Part shown: positions 1 through 11,600 of the stretch, piece after piece
Position numbering within the stretch: position 1 is the first letter of the stretch
Layout: each line of letters starts with the position of its first letter
Assembly: GCA_037447655.1 (NCBI GenBank)
Contig: JBBHKE010002929.1
Span: 124,001 to 188,000 of the forward strand
Length of the DNA stretch: 64,000 nucleotides
DNA from: Zygnema cylindricum
Taxonomy: Eukaryota > Streptophyta > Zygnematophyceae > Zygnematales > Zygnemataceae
Direction of reading: 5' to 3'
Made by a program: the position numbers and the translations under genes
The notes under the pieces: generated by a model
Seen by the model: only the letters and a program-made list of their open reading frames with translations
Databases searched by the model: none
What the model was told of the DNA's origin: nothing

Positions 1-237
1 TTGCAGATCTTTAGTGACAGCATGAGTTCGATGGCGCTTGTGAAAAATCTGGTCTTTCACAAGCAAAAAAAACATATTCGCATCTAGTGGCATTTTGTAC
101 GCGATTTGGTTGTTGCGAAGGAGATTGAGTTTACGTACGTGTCAACTTTGGAGGAGGCCGCAGACATGTTGACTAAGGCAGCGGTTTATGATGTACTTTT
201 ACGTGGACGACCTAAGTTAGGTTTATTTTCAGTTTAA
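1..237 (+). pseudogene. Ty1/copia RNase H 3' end (broken)
   Basis: This is the last part of a copia polyprotein, cut by the window edge. Reading from base 1 it matches the usual end of copia RNase H: an LVFHKQKKHI stretch, then WHFVRDLVV, then TLEEAADMLTKA, closing with TAA at 235-237. A TAG at 85-87 stands where a Lys is normal (HIRI-stop-WHFVRD), so this copy is inactive. A purine-rich tract (about 251-262) follows and then a TG that starts an LTR. Family assignment is firm from the motif order; the rest of the element is outside the window. Confidence 0.8.
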
Positions 238-263
238 GAGGGGATTCACAAAGAGAGGGGGAT

Positions 264-900
264 TGTTTGGTTCTTTGTGAAACGACGTCTCAGTTATGTT
301 GAGCGTCGTAATAAAATGTTATATTGTTACGCGTGGCGTGGCATGATTAGTTTAGTTTTATATAGTTTGGTTTTGGTTTTTTTGCGTGCGTAGTACCTAG
401 TACCCTAGTATTGTACGGCGGTATGTTTGTTTCGTACACTACCGCGTACTTTATGTAGTTTCGGTAGTTGTTTGTTTTGATTGGCTCGTGCGCGTACTTT
501 TGTACGACGTGTTGTTGTCCTATACTTGTTGTTTCGTGAGAGAGAGTATTTAGGACTTAGTCGTTTGGGAGAAAAGTATCTATTGTAAGGGGAAAACTTC
601 CGGTGAAATATATTTGTCTTTTGCTGGAGTGTCTTCTTCTTGCTGTCTCTTGCTTCTGCATCATACTTTATCTTTCTTCTATCCTTGTGTGTATCGATCC
701 TTACATACAATGTCACGAAAAGTCATGTGACGTCACAAGCAGTTACAAAAGTAACGTGCGTCATCACAGATTGTACACTGTAGACAGCCGTCACGGGCAT
801 TGTCGACGTCTACAATTGTCACGATCTCGAGTGACAACTTCGTTTGGTACACATAGGGACACCCGAAATCCGGGTCCGCCGGATCTGCGCTAAAAAACAA
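264..900 (+). repeat. 3' LTR of the left-edge copia element
   Basis: The LTR starts with TG right after a polypurine tract. It holds many GTAC words and the motif TAGGACTTAG (551-560) that recurs in other LTRs of this window. No second copy is present, so the right end is a guess. Confidence 0.45.
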
Positions 901-940
901 AGTAAATTCTCTAAGTTTCAAGTACATGGAGACGCACCCT

Positions 941-1043
941 TACTGACGGTACACTTGGCCGAGTATTGCTGCCCTTACAGATGACAGAGTGAGTGTTACT
1001 GACGGTACAATCGGATGAGAGAGTGAGTGTTACTGACGGTACA
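941..1043 (+). repeat. short direct repeats, TACTGACGGTACA
   Basis: TACTGACGGTACA occurs at 941-953, 997-1009 and 1031-1043. The first and third copies also share the following GGCCGAGTATTG. This is a small local duplication; no function is evident. Confidence 0.7.
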
Positions 1044-2562
1044 ATTGGCCGAGTATTGTTGACCTTAGAATTTCAGAGACCTCCCGATGTATCCTCCTCC
1101 AGATGTAGCCTCACCCTAATCTGTCTTTTCTTGACCTTGTGCATAATCGCTGCATTTTACTTTGCAGCGGTCAAACTCAGCGTCACCGAGTATTCCTCGT
1201 CTTTGTCGTCTTGCCGGATTTTTCAAGCCATTGAGAGGTACAGTACTGTACGGCTTTATCAACGCTATAAAGGTTTACAGAATAAACGCGTGAAGGCAGA
1301 TTGGAACTCGAACCGTCAAACTTGTTGCGTTTCTAAGATTGTTCGTATACCACTATTAGTCTTGATGTTCTTTCCCGCACTTAATAACATCTTTTCTCCG
1401 TACACACTTGTTCGCCGGAAGGCGAGAACCTTACCTTTAAATTGCGACCGTCAGATTATTATTCCGACACGTGTGCCCGTTGAAATAGCTGTTTTAAGTG
1501 GCGAAAATAACATTAAACCCTCATAGCGACAGACGGTGTAATTTTCAAATTGCGTTGACAAATTCCATACGAAGCCAAAGGTCACATTGATCGCGACCGT
1601 CGATTGGGGAAGGCTTTCGGCCGTCGTTAGCTATTGGTTCTATCTAAGGGTGGGTAGCCCGGAATTTTAGTGTGATAACAACGGCGCTGTTTCTGGTCCA
1701 CTCGTTTCCATGAAATGGTTGCCGGACTTTTTAGTGAGAGGGCGACGGCAACTAAAACTGTTTATGTAAACAGTGCCGTACTCACATATTTTCTGCCGGC
1801 CAAGTTAGGGCTGTAATGACTGCAAATGTTTTGACAGCAATGGCGACAGTAGGCTTTACTGGAAGGGTCTTGATTTTCGGCTGCACCTGAGGGAGGTATA
1901 ACGCTGCGAGATTTTGTACCCTGTTCCGCTGTCGTGTAGTAACAAAAGATGCTTAACGTTTACCACAAATCTTATCGAAATTGGCATACCCAGCCGTACG
2001 GAAACTTGTCAAATTGAGGGGTGTGAAGTGGACGGTTTATCGAATTACACTTTGAGAATTGACACGTGTAACATGTACGGAGATTACACTACGCCGCTCA
2101 GAAAAAAAAATAAAAATAGCTACAGTACTATAGTTCATCACCCTTGAATCACACCCTTCAATCATAACAAAAGAAGTCTTCGTTTGTATATTTGTGTACA
2201 CACGTGGGGACCGACCTTTTAATTTGTCTTTTTGTGTTTTCGGTTCAAGGACGAAATGTTTTTACCAGCGCAGATCATTTCTAAATAAAGTTGTCGCGTG
2301 TACTACAAAGTACACCGTACCTATTAGTGTTGATGTTTTTTCCACCAAAACATTTTTATCCGTAACGTTTGTCGGATTGTGAATTTACGGTTGCGATTGA
2401 AAGGTAAGATTTGTCAGTCGATTGGCGGTCTCTCCAGATAATCTGATATGTGCATGAGAAAGATGTTAAGTGGGAAAAATTATTAACCCTTTTCGCAACC
2501 CGGAAAATGAAACAAAACCGCCATTAATTCCCAACGTGGTATCTCCTAATTTTCCAAGGTCA
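1044..2562. other. intergenic stretch, no supported gene
   Basis: The longest frame here (993-1526, +, 177 codons) has one hydrophobic stretch (LTLICLFLTLCIIAAFYFAA) but no family resemblance, and it begins inside the short repeats. I do not call it a gene. Nothing else was recognised. Confidence 0.5.
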
Positions 2563-2685
2563 ATGAACTCGACGAGTTTTTTAACTTTGATTTTTTTGTT
2601 TTCTTTTTTGTTATGTTCTTTTCCCACCTCGTCCCAAACCCAGTTCTTTAGTCCAGTGCCTCCTCACAAACTTAACCCCCAAAGT
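2563..2685 (+). CDS. possible first exon with signal peptide (weak)
   Basis: An ATG at 2563 opens a 41-codon frame. It starts MNSTSF and continues with a strongly hydrophobic core (LTLIFLFSFLLC) and a small-residue cleavage-like region (FPTSSQTQ), which is the shape of a secretory signal peptide. It could be the start of the large secreted protease gene that begins to be readable at 4,611. I could not find a clear donor site or the linking exon, so the connection is inference. It could equally be a chance frame in AT-rich DNA. Confidence 0.25.
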
Positions 2686-2699
2686 TGAATTAACTGCTT

Positions 2700-4610
2700 G
2701 CGGTTTCACCCCGAAAGTTTGGGGAAAGGGTGTTTACAACGGATTTACGGTTCCAGTTGTGAATGGGCACGGACGTGAACGGCATTTGGCAGAAAGGAGT
2801 GACGAGCCTAGTCAACAGTGTGATGGATTGGAGGGCAAAGCTAGGACAGTTGGCCTTCCACCAAAATGTACTACACGCGTTTGCCGAATCTGCAAATGAA
2901 CTCAGAACATGCCCTTTTCTTTTTTTCATCGGCGTTTTTTTTAATACGTGTTCTCTTATCTGATTGATCCTGTTTTATAAGTTTCGACGGAATGAATTTT
3001 GTACGGTTCACGGCCCGCGCTTGCTTTTGTTCTTCAAACGGTGCATTCCGAACATGATGCCCGATATGGCGGAGTTGCTGCTTTTTGGTGGCGCAGCGAA
3101 AATGGTTTTGACGCATAGAACTGCGTTTTTATCCACCGCTACGCTCCAAACGGTCAAAACTAACTGCCCCAAACTGTCACCGTGCATTTTGTAATTTCAT
3201 GAATTACGCGATCATTTAAATTTATGACATCCGTTTTCCCATTTTTCAATTGTGAACCACGCAAATAACCTTAACTATTTAGTTAGTAGTCACTAGTCAG
3301 CATTTATTTTGCCCAGAGAATTTATTTAATTCCCAACCCTAAATCAAAGGTTTAACGTGCGAAAATACGGAAAACTGTATGTACGATTCACCTGTAAAAT
3401 GCGCATACTGTACGTGGTATTGATATATAGTACGTACTTTATACTGCGTCACAATATATATATACTTTCTATCTCACTGTACAGTTGTACCGTACGCACC
3501 GTAGAATGCTGGCTTAGTGTTAATGTTTTTCGCAAATTAAATGTCTTTTCTCCGACACCTCGTCAGATTGTTGATCCGACGCTGCGATTGAAACACAAAT
3601 CTCAGCCCGATGGCGGTCCCAAACTGAAAATTGGACGCGTAGGAGAAAAAGTTTATAAACCATAGCACACGACACAGGGCCGAAAAACTGGCCCCAAATT
3701 ACGGGCTGGGGCGGGAACCCATTTGTTGGAGTTTGGCAAAATGAATCAAAAGATTATTGGAGTGACTAAAATATTTGTACCTGCAGATTTTGTCGGTTCT
3801 GATGCCAAACCCCTCTCTACTTCCCCACTTCTCTCTCCCCTCTCTCCTCCCTCCTTTCTCCCTTCTCCCTCTCTCTCTTTCTCCTTCCTCTCTCCCAATG
3901 CATTTTAGGTAATTAATTAGAATTAAGAAATTCCCTTGATAAAAAGATTCTCCAGGTCATTGTTTGTATTCTTAACTACAGAAATAACTCTCTTTTTCCT
4001 CCAAAAGCCTCGAGCCAGGAGGCCAAGACTCCCATTGAGATTTAAAATTAGAGTGGCCATCTGCCAGGTAATGGATTTTGTTAAGGTTTTGAGTCAAATG
4101 AAAAGTTAACCCATAACGATTGATATTGATAACGATCCTTCTCTCTCCTCTCCCCCCTAAGATCCAAAACCAAGCTTTTATGTCCATTTTATATTTATAT
4201 TTTTTTGCATAAATGGTTTTATGTCAAATTGAAGCTTGACAGGAAGGCAAATGAAACTAAAATTTTTTAAAATGCTCTTCAATTACAAAACTCGCAGTTT
4301 GGTGACTGAGTGCAGAAAAATGTAAAGTTTTTGTGTAAATTTCAAGACGATGGCTTTTATCCCGATCTCTCCGAGTGGCCTCTATGCAGGTGCATTTTCT
4401 TACCCTCTTACCTCTGAGGTCTAAACTAGAAATTATTGAAGGAATTTTGTGTTTTAATATGCATTTACTAGCCACTCGTGTCAACAATGTTGTCTTTCAG
4501 GTTGTTTGACTTTTTGGGGACACAAACAAAACTGTTTTTTGTCTTTTATTTACATTTGAAGGAGTTGTTTAGTTCGTTACTGACAAAGATGGATTTTTGC
4601 AACTTTTCAG
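2700..4610. other. probable 5' region or long first intron of the protease gene
   Basis: No exon could be supported here. The first visible exon at 4,611 starts in the middle of a CBM14 domain with phase 2, so the missing half-domain must lie upstream, probably in this stretch. A C/T-rich run lies at about 3,810-3,900. Open frames here are short and resemble nothing known. Confidence 0.4.
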
Positions 4611-5628
4611 CGCATTCTACGAGTGTACTGGTGGTCTTTTGGTAAAATACTCAATTTGTAATAATGGGCTTCTCTTCAATTCACAAGCAAAAGGCTGTGA
4701 CCTTCCCCATTTGTCTTCTTGCAACCGAAATGTAATTGCATCGAATGCGGAAGAACACCAAGAAGGAGAAGTAGAAGAGATCAACTCTAATGTTAATAAT
4801 GGTTTGCGATTACCCACAAAAATAATTTCTACTGAGTACGCGGATCCCAAAGGACACGAGTATACTCATCATGGTCGATCCCTAATTAATAATCCCAGTA
4901 AGGGAAAACATTCCCTAGGAGTAGGAAAACATCCTCCAGGAGTAGGAAAACATCCTCCAGGAGTAGGAAAACATCCTCCAGGAGTAGGGAAACATCCTCC
5001 AGGAGTAGGAAAACATCCTCCAGGAGTAGGAAAACATCCTCCAGGAGTAGGGAAACATCCTCCAGGAGTAGGAAAACATCCTCCAGGAGTAGGGAAACAT
5101 CCTCCAGGAGTAGGGAAACATCCTCCAGGAGTAGGAAAATATCCTCCAGGAGTAGGGAAACATCCTCCAGGTAAACATTCTCCGGGAAAAGGAAAGCCTC
5201 CGGGACAAGGACACCATCCTCCAGGGAAGGGAGAGCATCCTCCAGGGAAGGGAGAGCATCCTCCAGGAAAAGGAAAGCATCCTCCAAATAATGGACGAAA
5301 ACGAGGACATCATCCTCCTGGAAAAGGAAGACATCCTCCGGGTAGAGGGAGACATCCTCCAGGAGTGGGAGGGCATAGAGGAGACCCATGTTTTCGGGGA
5401 CCACATGATCCTCCCATAAAGAACAAGAACAGAACGAGACCAGACGGAGCATGTTTACCAAGTCCCCCTTCCCCCCCTAACTCTTCTCCTTCCCCTAATT
5501 TCATGCCTCCTATTTTCTCACCGCCCATTGTCCCAACTCCAATTTTCCTATCTCCTCTTTATTACCCGACTCCTCCGCCTCCCTTCTACGAGTTTCTGAC
5601 ATGGAACTTGACGGCTTTAGTCACAGTG
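4611..5628 (+). other. exon: CBM14 second half, HPPGVGK repeat, Pro-rich linker
   Basis: The exon opens in phase 2 after a good acceptor (aacttttcag) and gives SAFYECTGG, then ICNNGLLFNSQAKGCDLP and SSC. These are the second half of a CBM14/peritrophin-A chitin-binding domain. An acidic linker (HQEGEVEEINSN) follows, then a Gly-His-Pro-Pro-Gly-Val repeat, HPPGKG variants, a Cys pair (DPCFRG, GACLP) and a Pro/Ser-rich end. The GTGAGT donor is at 5629. The intron cuts this CBM14 at the same place and phase as in the second CBM14 (between Cys and Ser-Ala-Phe), which supports the exon start. Confidence 0.8.
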
Positions 5629-8600
5629 GTGAGTGGGAATGAGCGAGGGGGAGAGGGGGAGAAAGTTTTGGATGCCTTGCTTGTTACTGGTTTTTTTTAC
5701 AAATAGTGGGAGATGGGTGCTTGAGTTTTTTAGTTTGACGGTCTTGTTGAACATTTGGTGATTGATGTTTTCTTTACGGTTTATTGTTTGATCTTCTGTA
5801 GTAGTTTTTTTTTTTTTTTTTTTTTTTTTTCTGAACTCTTTTAGCCTTTCGTCTAATGTTTTGAGTGTGGTGCAGGTAGACGATGGCTGTTGCCAAGGGA
5901 GAAAAAATGGCACTTTTCAAAATTTTCTCGTCCGCCCTGCTTGCAGGTGAGTTGACACGTTTGAAACTTTCTAACTTCATTGAAATTGACAATCATGTTT
6001 CTCAAAAGATTTGTATATCTCAAGAGCCTTTCTGTCAGTCAGTTACCAAACATTATCCACGACATATATTAACCAACTGTTTTCATTTTTGCTTGGTATA
6101 GTGCCTTTTGTAAGTGCGACATTGATGGAAATTTTGTGAGCGGTGGAGTTTGTCCTGATGACCTTTTATGGGATGAAGGGAATGCAACCTGCGATTATTT
6201 TCCATTTGTAATTTGCAACAATGGAACATATAATACTCCACCTCCTCCTGCATTGCCAAATCTGGTATGTAGACCGAAAACAGAAATATTTTTTGAAACA
6301 ATAGGCAAGTACATTCTATGAATTCATTTGAGTAAAGTGTACAGCATTCATGTATCCATGAAAATGAAAGGTAAAAAACTAACATGTTTTGGAGGCAGAC
6401 TTTGTAATGGAATTGCTGCTTGATTCCAACGTTTTTTTTTAGTTTAAATGTCAGACACTCGATAAAAGTGAGATGGTATGACAAGCATTTTACAGTGCAT
6501 AAGAACTGACTCTTGCGTTTCCAATCTGGTTTGGGTATAATCAGCCGAATAACGGAGTTCTTACCACTGGATTTATCGATCATTATGCGGCAGTTGAAGA
6601 CTGTGTTGCTCCTTCTTGTACACCATTGGAGTATGTAAAAGAAAATTATCTCTTCAGATACATGAGCGTTCCGAGCTCAAAGATACGTGAAAGTATTTCT
6701 TGGACAAACTACAGTACCCAAGTCCGATACCAGGGGGTTTGCAGTGAGCTCGTGAATTCCTTCTTTCCCAAATTGCATATTTAAAATTAGAGTTCCAAGT
6801 ATTGTTTCGGCAAAGTTACAGTCTTTCTTTTCGCAGAAGGGAGAAGGAACAGGAGGAGCAAGAGCGAGAAAATGACGAAAGAACAAGGAATCAAACGGGA
6901 TTTTGTACCTGGCTTCGTTTGATAATTTTTCTTGTTGTTCCATTATTCAGGTGGATGCTGGGCGTATGCTGTTGTGGAGGCGATCGAGATCGCAATTAGC
7001 ATCAACGACTATTCAGTGGGTTCTCCCCTTTCTGTACAACAAATGCTTGATTGCCTGTCACAAAACGGAGTCACATGTGAAGGAGGAGATCCTCGGGATG
7101 CTTTAGAATATGTTGCACAACGTGGAGGGCTTAATTATGAATCTGATTATCCTCAGTTAACCGGGGAAGTGAGAGCTGGAACTTGCAAGACCACTCTGGT
7201 GAGAACTCCTGCAAAATTAATCTCATTTTTTTGCAAAAACATTCCCGAATATATGTTTATGCCTAACACAGATAAGCAGCAAGATGTAATGTTTGTTTGG
7301 TTGTCTGTTTATTTGTATTTTTTTAGGATTTCCATCAATTATGTGTTTTTGACTTAGTGCCGATGTTACCATGTTTTTTCCCATTAGGTGTATTCCACAC
7401 ATATTCATGTTTCTAGCAGACAGGTTCACCTAATACCCGGACAAAAGGCAACCTGTTGACTGACTGCGTTTATAATGATCGTGGACAACACTAATACTGG
7501 AGAAAGTTCCTGTTCTTGGGTCAACAGGAGGGTGCTTACGATACAGGAAGGAGTAAGGTAGTAGGATGGGAAACAATTTCGAGTGGAAATGCGACAGCAC
7601 TCATGCAAGTTGTCAACAGTCAACCCGTAGTAATTGGGATTTCCACTCTGTGTTTATCGATATATACATACACTTCTGTAAGTCAAACAGCACTTCTTAT
7701 ATTCATGTGTTTTAATGAAATATCTCAAAATTAAATACTTTTACTGCCATTGCTGCTCTCGGATGCATTAATCATTTAATTTATTTTTCTAATGTTAAGC
7801 GGCCACTAAATTCACTCACATCTTGATATTCTGAAAAATCAAATGGTTTAGAAGTTGCAAAAGCTTAGAAATTGGACCACACCCAATGAACGATTTCCAC
7901 AGTTTATCTATCAGTTATGGATGACGGATACTGATTTATTCCTCGGTTTTTCGCAGGGAATATTTTATGATGCCGAGAACGAATGTGATGGTATTCCAAA
8001 CCATAATATGCTTGTGATGGGATATGGCACGACGGATGATGGTGTTCCCTACTGGCTGGCCAAAAACTCATGGGGCACGGCATGGGGAGAAAATGGGTAT
8101 ATTCGTTTGTATCGTAACATGACTGGATTGGGAGTTGGAAATATGTACCAAATGGCTCCAGTTTATCCTGTCATTAACCCTTTCCCAACAGGATTTCCTG
8201 GTACTCTTGGAACAAGTCGACGTCTCTTGCGTAAGTTTTTCACTGTGTTAATTTTGTTTTGGTTATAGATTGTTTCCGTTGATCAAGAGAAATGAGATCA
8301 ATCTTTTGTCAGATTTGTCTGGGGAGTTTAGATTTATTAGAAAACACATTTTATGAGTTTAATTATGTATATGGACAAAACCAAATGGATCAGTGGGACT
8401 TTTCATTCAACTCATTTTGTTGTCATAATCTTGTGGGATTTCTTCTTTTGTGTGGAAAATGCAGAAAATACCAATAATCCTCCGCCACATTTGCTAACAT
8501 ATGAGGATCTCTTGCAAAGCCAAATGCCATCCACAACCTCACTTGCTCCTTCTCCTAGTCTTTACCCGATCGACTCTCCTTTCCCATCTCAAAGTTTTGA

Positions 8601-11600
8601 ACCGGCACCAGGGCCAGCACCTCAAGTCTCTCCCATCTCAGCTCCTCCTCCTCCAACGCCAACTCCTCTTCCTTCCATATTATTTCCTCCGCCACTCACT
8701 CCAAATCCTCTTCCTTTCCCCATGATCCCCACTCCCGCTCCTTTTCCTCCCACCATCGCGCCATCAATCCCTTCTCCTGCTCCTTCTCCTGGTCTACGCC
8801 CGATTGAGTCTCCCTTCCCATCACCAAATTTCGAACCCGCACCAGGGCCAGCACCTCAAGTCTCTCCCATCTCACCACCTTCTCCACCTCCAACTCCAAC
8901 TCCTCTTCCTTCCATGTTATCTCCTCCGCCACTCACTCCAAATCCTCTTCCTTTCCCCATGATCCCCACTCCCGCTCCTTCTCCTCCCACCATCGCGCCA
9001 TCAATCCCTTCTCCTGCTCCTTCTCCTGGTCTACGCCCGATTGAGTCTCCCTTCCCATCACCAAATTTCGAACCCGCACCAGGGCAAGCACCTCAAGTCT
9101 CTCCCATCTCACCACCTTCTCCACCTCCAACTCCAACTCCTCTTCCTTCCATGTTATCTCCTCGGCCACTCACTCCAAATCCTCTTCCTTTCCCCATGAT
9201 CCCCACTCCCGCTCCTTCTCCTCCCACCATCGCGCCATCAATCCCTTCTCCTGCTCCTTCTCCTGGTCTACGACCGATTGAGTCTCCCTTCCCATCACCG
9301 AATTTTGAACCCGCACCAGGGCCAGCAACTCAAGTCTCTCCCACCCCAACTCCTTCTCCAACTCCAACTCCTCTTCCTTCCGTATTATCTCCTCCGCCAC
9401 CCATTGCTCCTGGTCCACCAAATCCTTTTCCTCCAACCATCACGCCATCAATCCCTTCTATTGCTCCGTCTCCTGGTCTACCCCCGATTGACTCTCCCTT
9501 CCCATCACCAAATTTTGAACCGGCACCAGGGCCAGCACCTCAAGTCTCTCCCACCCCAACTCCTTCTCCAACTCCAACTCCTCTTCCTTCCGTATTATCT
9601 CCTCCGCCACCCATTGCTCCTGCTCCCACTCTTTTTACTCCTCCTCCCACCACTCCCGGCCCGTCTCCTTCTCCTACTTTCCGTCCTCCCACTCCCACTC
9701 CCACTCCAACGTCTACTCCTCCAACAACTCCTCCGGACTCGCCTCCTTCTCTTCCTCCTCCTCCTCCGGACTCGCCTCCTTCTCCTCCTCCTCCTCCTCC
9801 TCCTCCCACCATTCCCTCCCCGACTCCTTTTACTCCTCCTCCCACCACTCCCGCCCCATCTCCTACTCCTCCTTTCCCTCCTCCCACTCCCACTCCAACG
9901 TCTTCTCCTCCTACTCCAATAACTCCCACCTCATCTCCTTCTCCTTCTCCTCCTCCTCCCACCATTCCCTCCCCGTCTCCTTCTCCTCCTTTCCCTCCTC
10001 CCACTCCAACGTCTTCTCCACCTTCTCCAATAACTCCCACCTCGTCTCCTTCTCCTTCTCCTCCTCCTCCCACCATTCCCTCCCCGACTCCTTTTACTCC
10101 TCCTCCCACCACTCCCGCCCCGTCTCCTTCTCCTCCTTTCCCTCCTCCCACTCCAACGTCTTCTCCACCTTCTCCAATTACTCCCACCACGTCTCCTTCT
10201 CCTCCTCCCACAACTACAACCCCGTCTCCTTCTCCTCCTTTCCCTCCTCCCACTCCCACTCCAACGTCTTCTCCTCCAACAACTCCTTCGGACTCGTCTC
10301 CTTCTCCTCCTCCTCACCCCCCTCCTCCCACCATTCCCTCCCCGACTCCTTTTACTCCTCCTCCCACCACTCCATCCCCGTCTCCTTCTCCTGCCTTCCC
10401 ACTTCCCACTCCCACTCCAACTTCTTCTTCTCCCCCTCCTCCAATAACTCCCAACTCGTCTCCTTCTCCTCCTCCTCCTCCCACCATTCCCTTCCCGACT
10501 CCTTTTACTCCTCCTCCCACCACTCCCGCCCCGTCTTCTTCTCCTCCTTTCCCTCCTCCCTCTCCCGCCCCAACGTCTTCCTCTCCTCCTCTTCCTCCAA
10601 TAACTTCGAACTCATCTCCTTCTCCTCCTCCTCCCCCCACTCTCTCTCCGACTCCTTCCCTCCCTCCTCCCCCAACTACTCCGGCTCCATCTCCTTCTTC
10701 TCCTTTTCCACCCACCACTCCCGCCCCGTCTCCTTCTTCCCTTCCTCCTTCCCCCACAACTCCCGTTCCATCTCCTTCTTTACTTCCTCCTCCACCTCCA
10801 TCTACCAATCCTCCACCACCAAAATCAATCTGTAAGTTGAATAAATTCCGCTATTGAATTTCGTACATAGGACTGATTTTCTGTACTGTTTTGTAGTGAA
10901 GATCTGCATACTGTAATAGTTGCCAGTGGGTTTACAAGTGTGTTAAATTTAGCGAGGTTTTTGAAAAATATTAAAGAAATAATCTTAACAAAGGTGACTT
11001 TTCTAAAAGACGACTATTTAACATTCATCATGAGACCTCTACTTGTAATGCGACCATCTCTCTACTATCATTTCTCTTCTTTCCTTCTGTTCTCTTGCTC
11101 TTTTTTCTCTCTCACCCTAAACATTTCTACCCTTTCTGCTCCTTAATCAAATGACCATTGACAGAATTCACAGAAACAAAAACAGAGTCGTGACTCATTG
11201 AGAAGAAAATTCTAGTCCTGTGGAATTAAACTGCTAATTCAGGTTTTACAAGTAAAGCCCTAATAATCAACTCATGATGTTGAAAAACTAAACTGTGAAA
11301 AACGAATACATTGAAATTTGACTGTGAAAACCTCAAACCTGTGGTATCTTGACTACACTCCTTATTAATAAAAATATTGATGACCTAATCTTGATTACAG
11401 TGACCGCCTGCGACGGAGGAATCATCTATAATTCATGTGGTGGAGGAATATGTGTGCCTGATCCAACGAATTTTACAACGTACACGTGTATCTGTCCCAG
11501 TGGCTACACAAATGTGACAAGCGACGACGGAAATGAAATTTGCACACTCAGTGAGTTCTTTAAACTGATATTTTGGTTGATATGGTTTAAAACAGTTCAA

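Noticed and set aside
993-1526. 177-codon + strand frame with a hydrophobic segment
   Set aside because: It overlaps short direct repeats, has no recognisable family, and its composition resembles surrounding non-coding DNA.
4921-5172. Regular repeats considered as a CRISPR-like array
   Set aside because: The units are contiguous with no spacers, in frame, and encode a peptide repeat in a eukaryotic exon.
4886-5461. Reverse-strand Leu/Glu/Asp- and Ser/Trp/Arg-repeat frames
   Set aside because: They only mirror the 21-bp HPPGVGK minisatellite on the + strand.
6744-6950. Alternative splice joint that would leave QGGCWAYA at the peptidase active site
   Set aside because: Using the donor GTGAGC at 6744 restores QGVCSGCWAYA with the normal Gln-to-Cys spacing and a GT-AG intron, so the shorter joint is not needed.
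7855-7956. Peptidase exon read upstream of 7957 (the open frame starts at 7855)
   Set aside because: The sequence before 7957 does not match the C1A fold, and the acceptor TCGCAG|GGA joins the previous exon in phase 0 to give a continuous, normal domain.
9540-10317. Long Gly/Val- and Arg-rich reverse-strand frames opposite the Pro-rich exon
   Set aside because: They are shadows of CCT/CCA-rich coding sequence. The + strand frame is spliced in phase with the peptidase and EGF exons, while these frames have no motifs.
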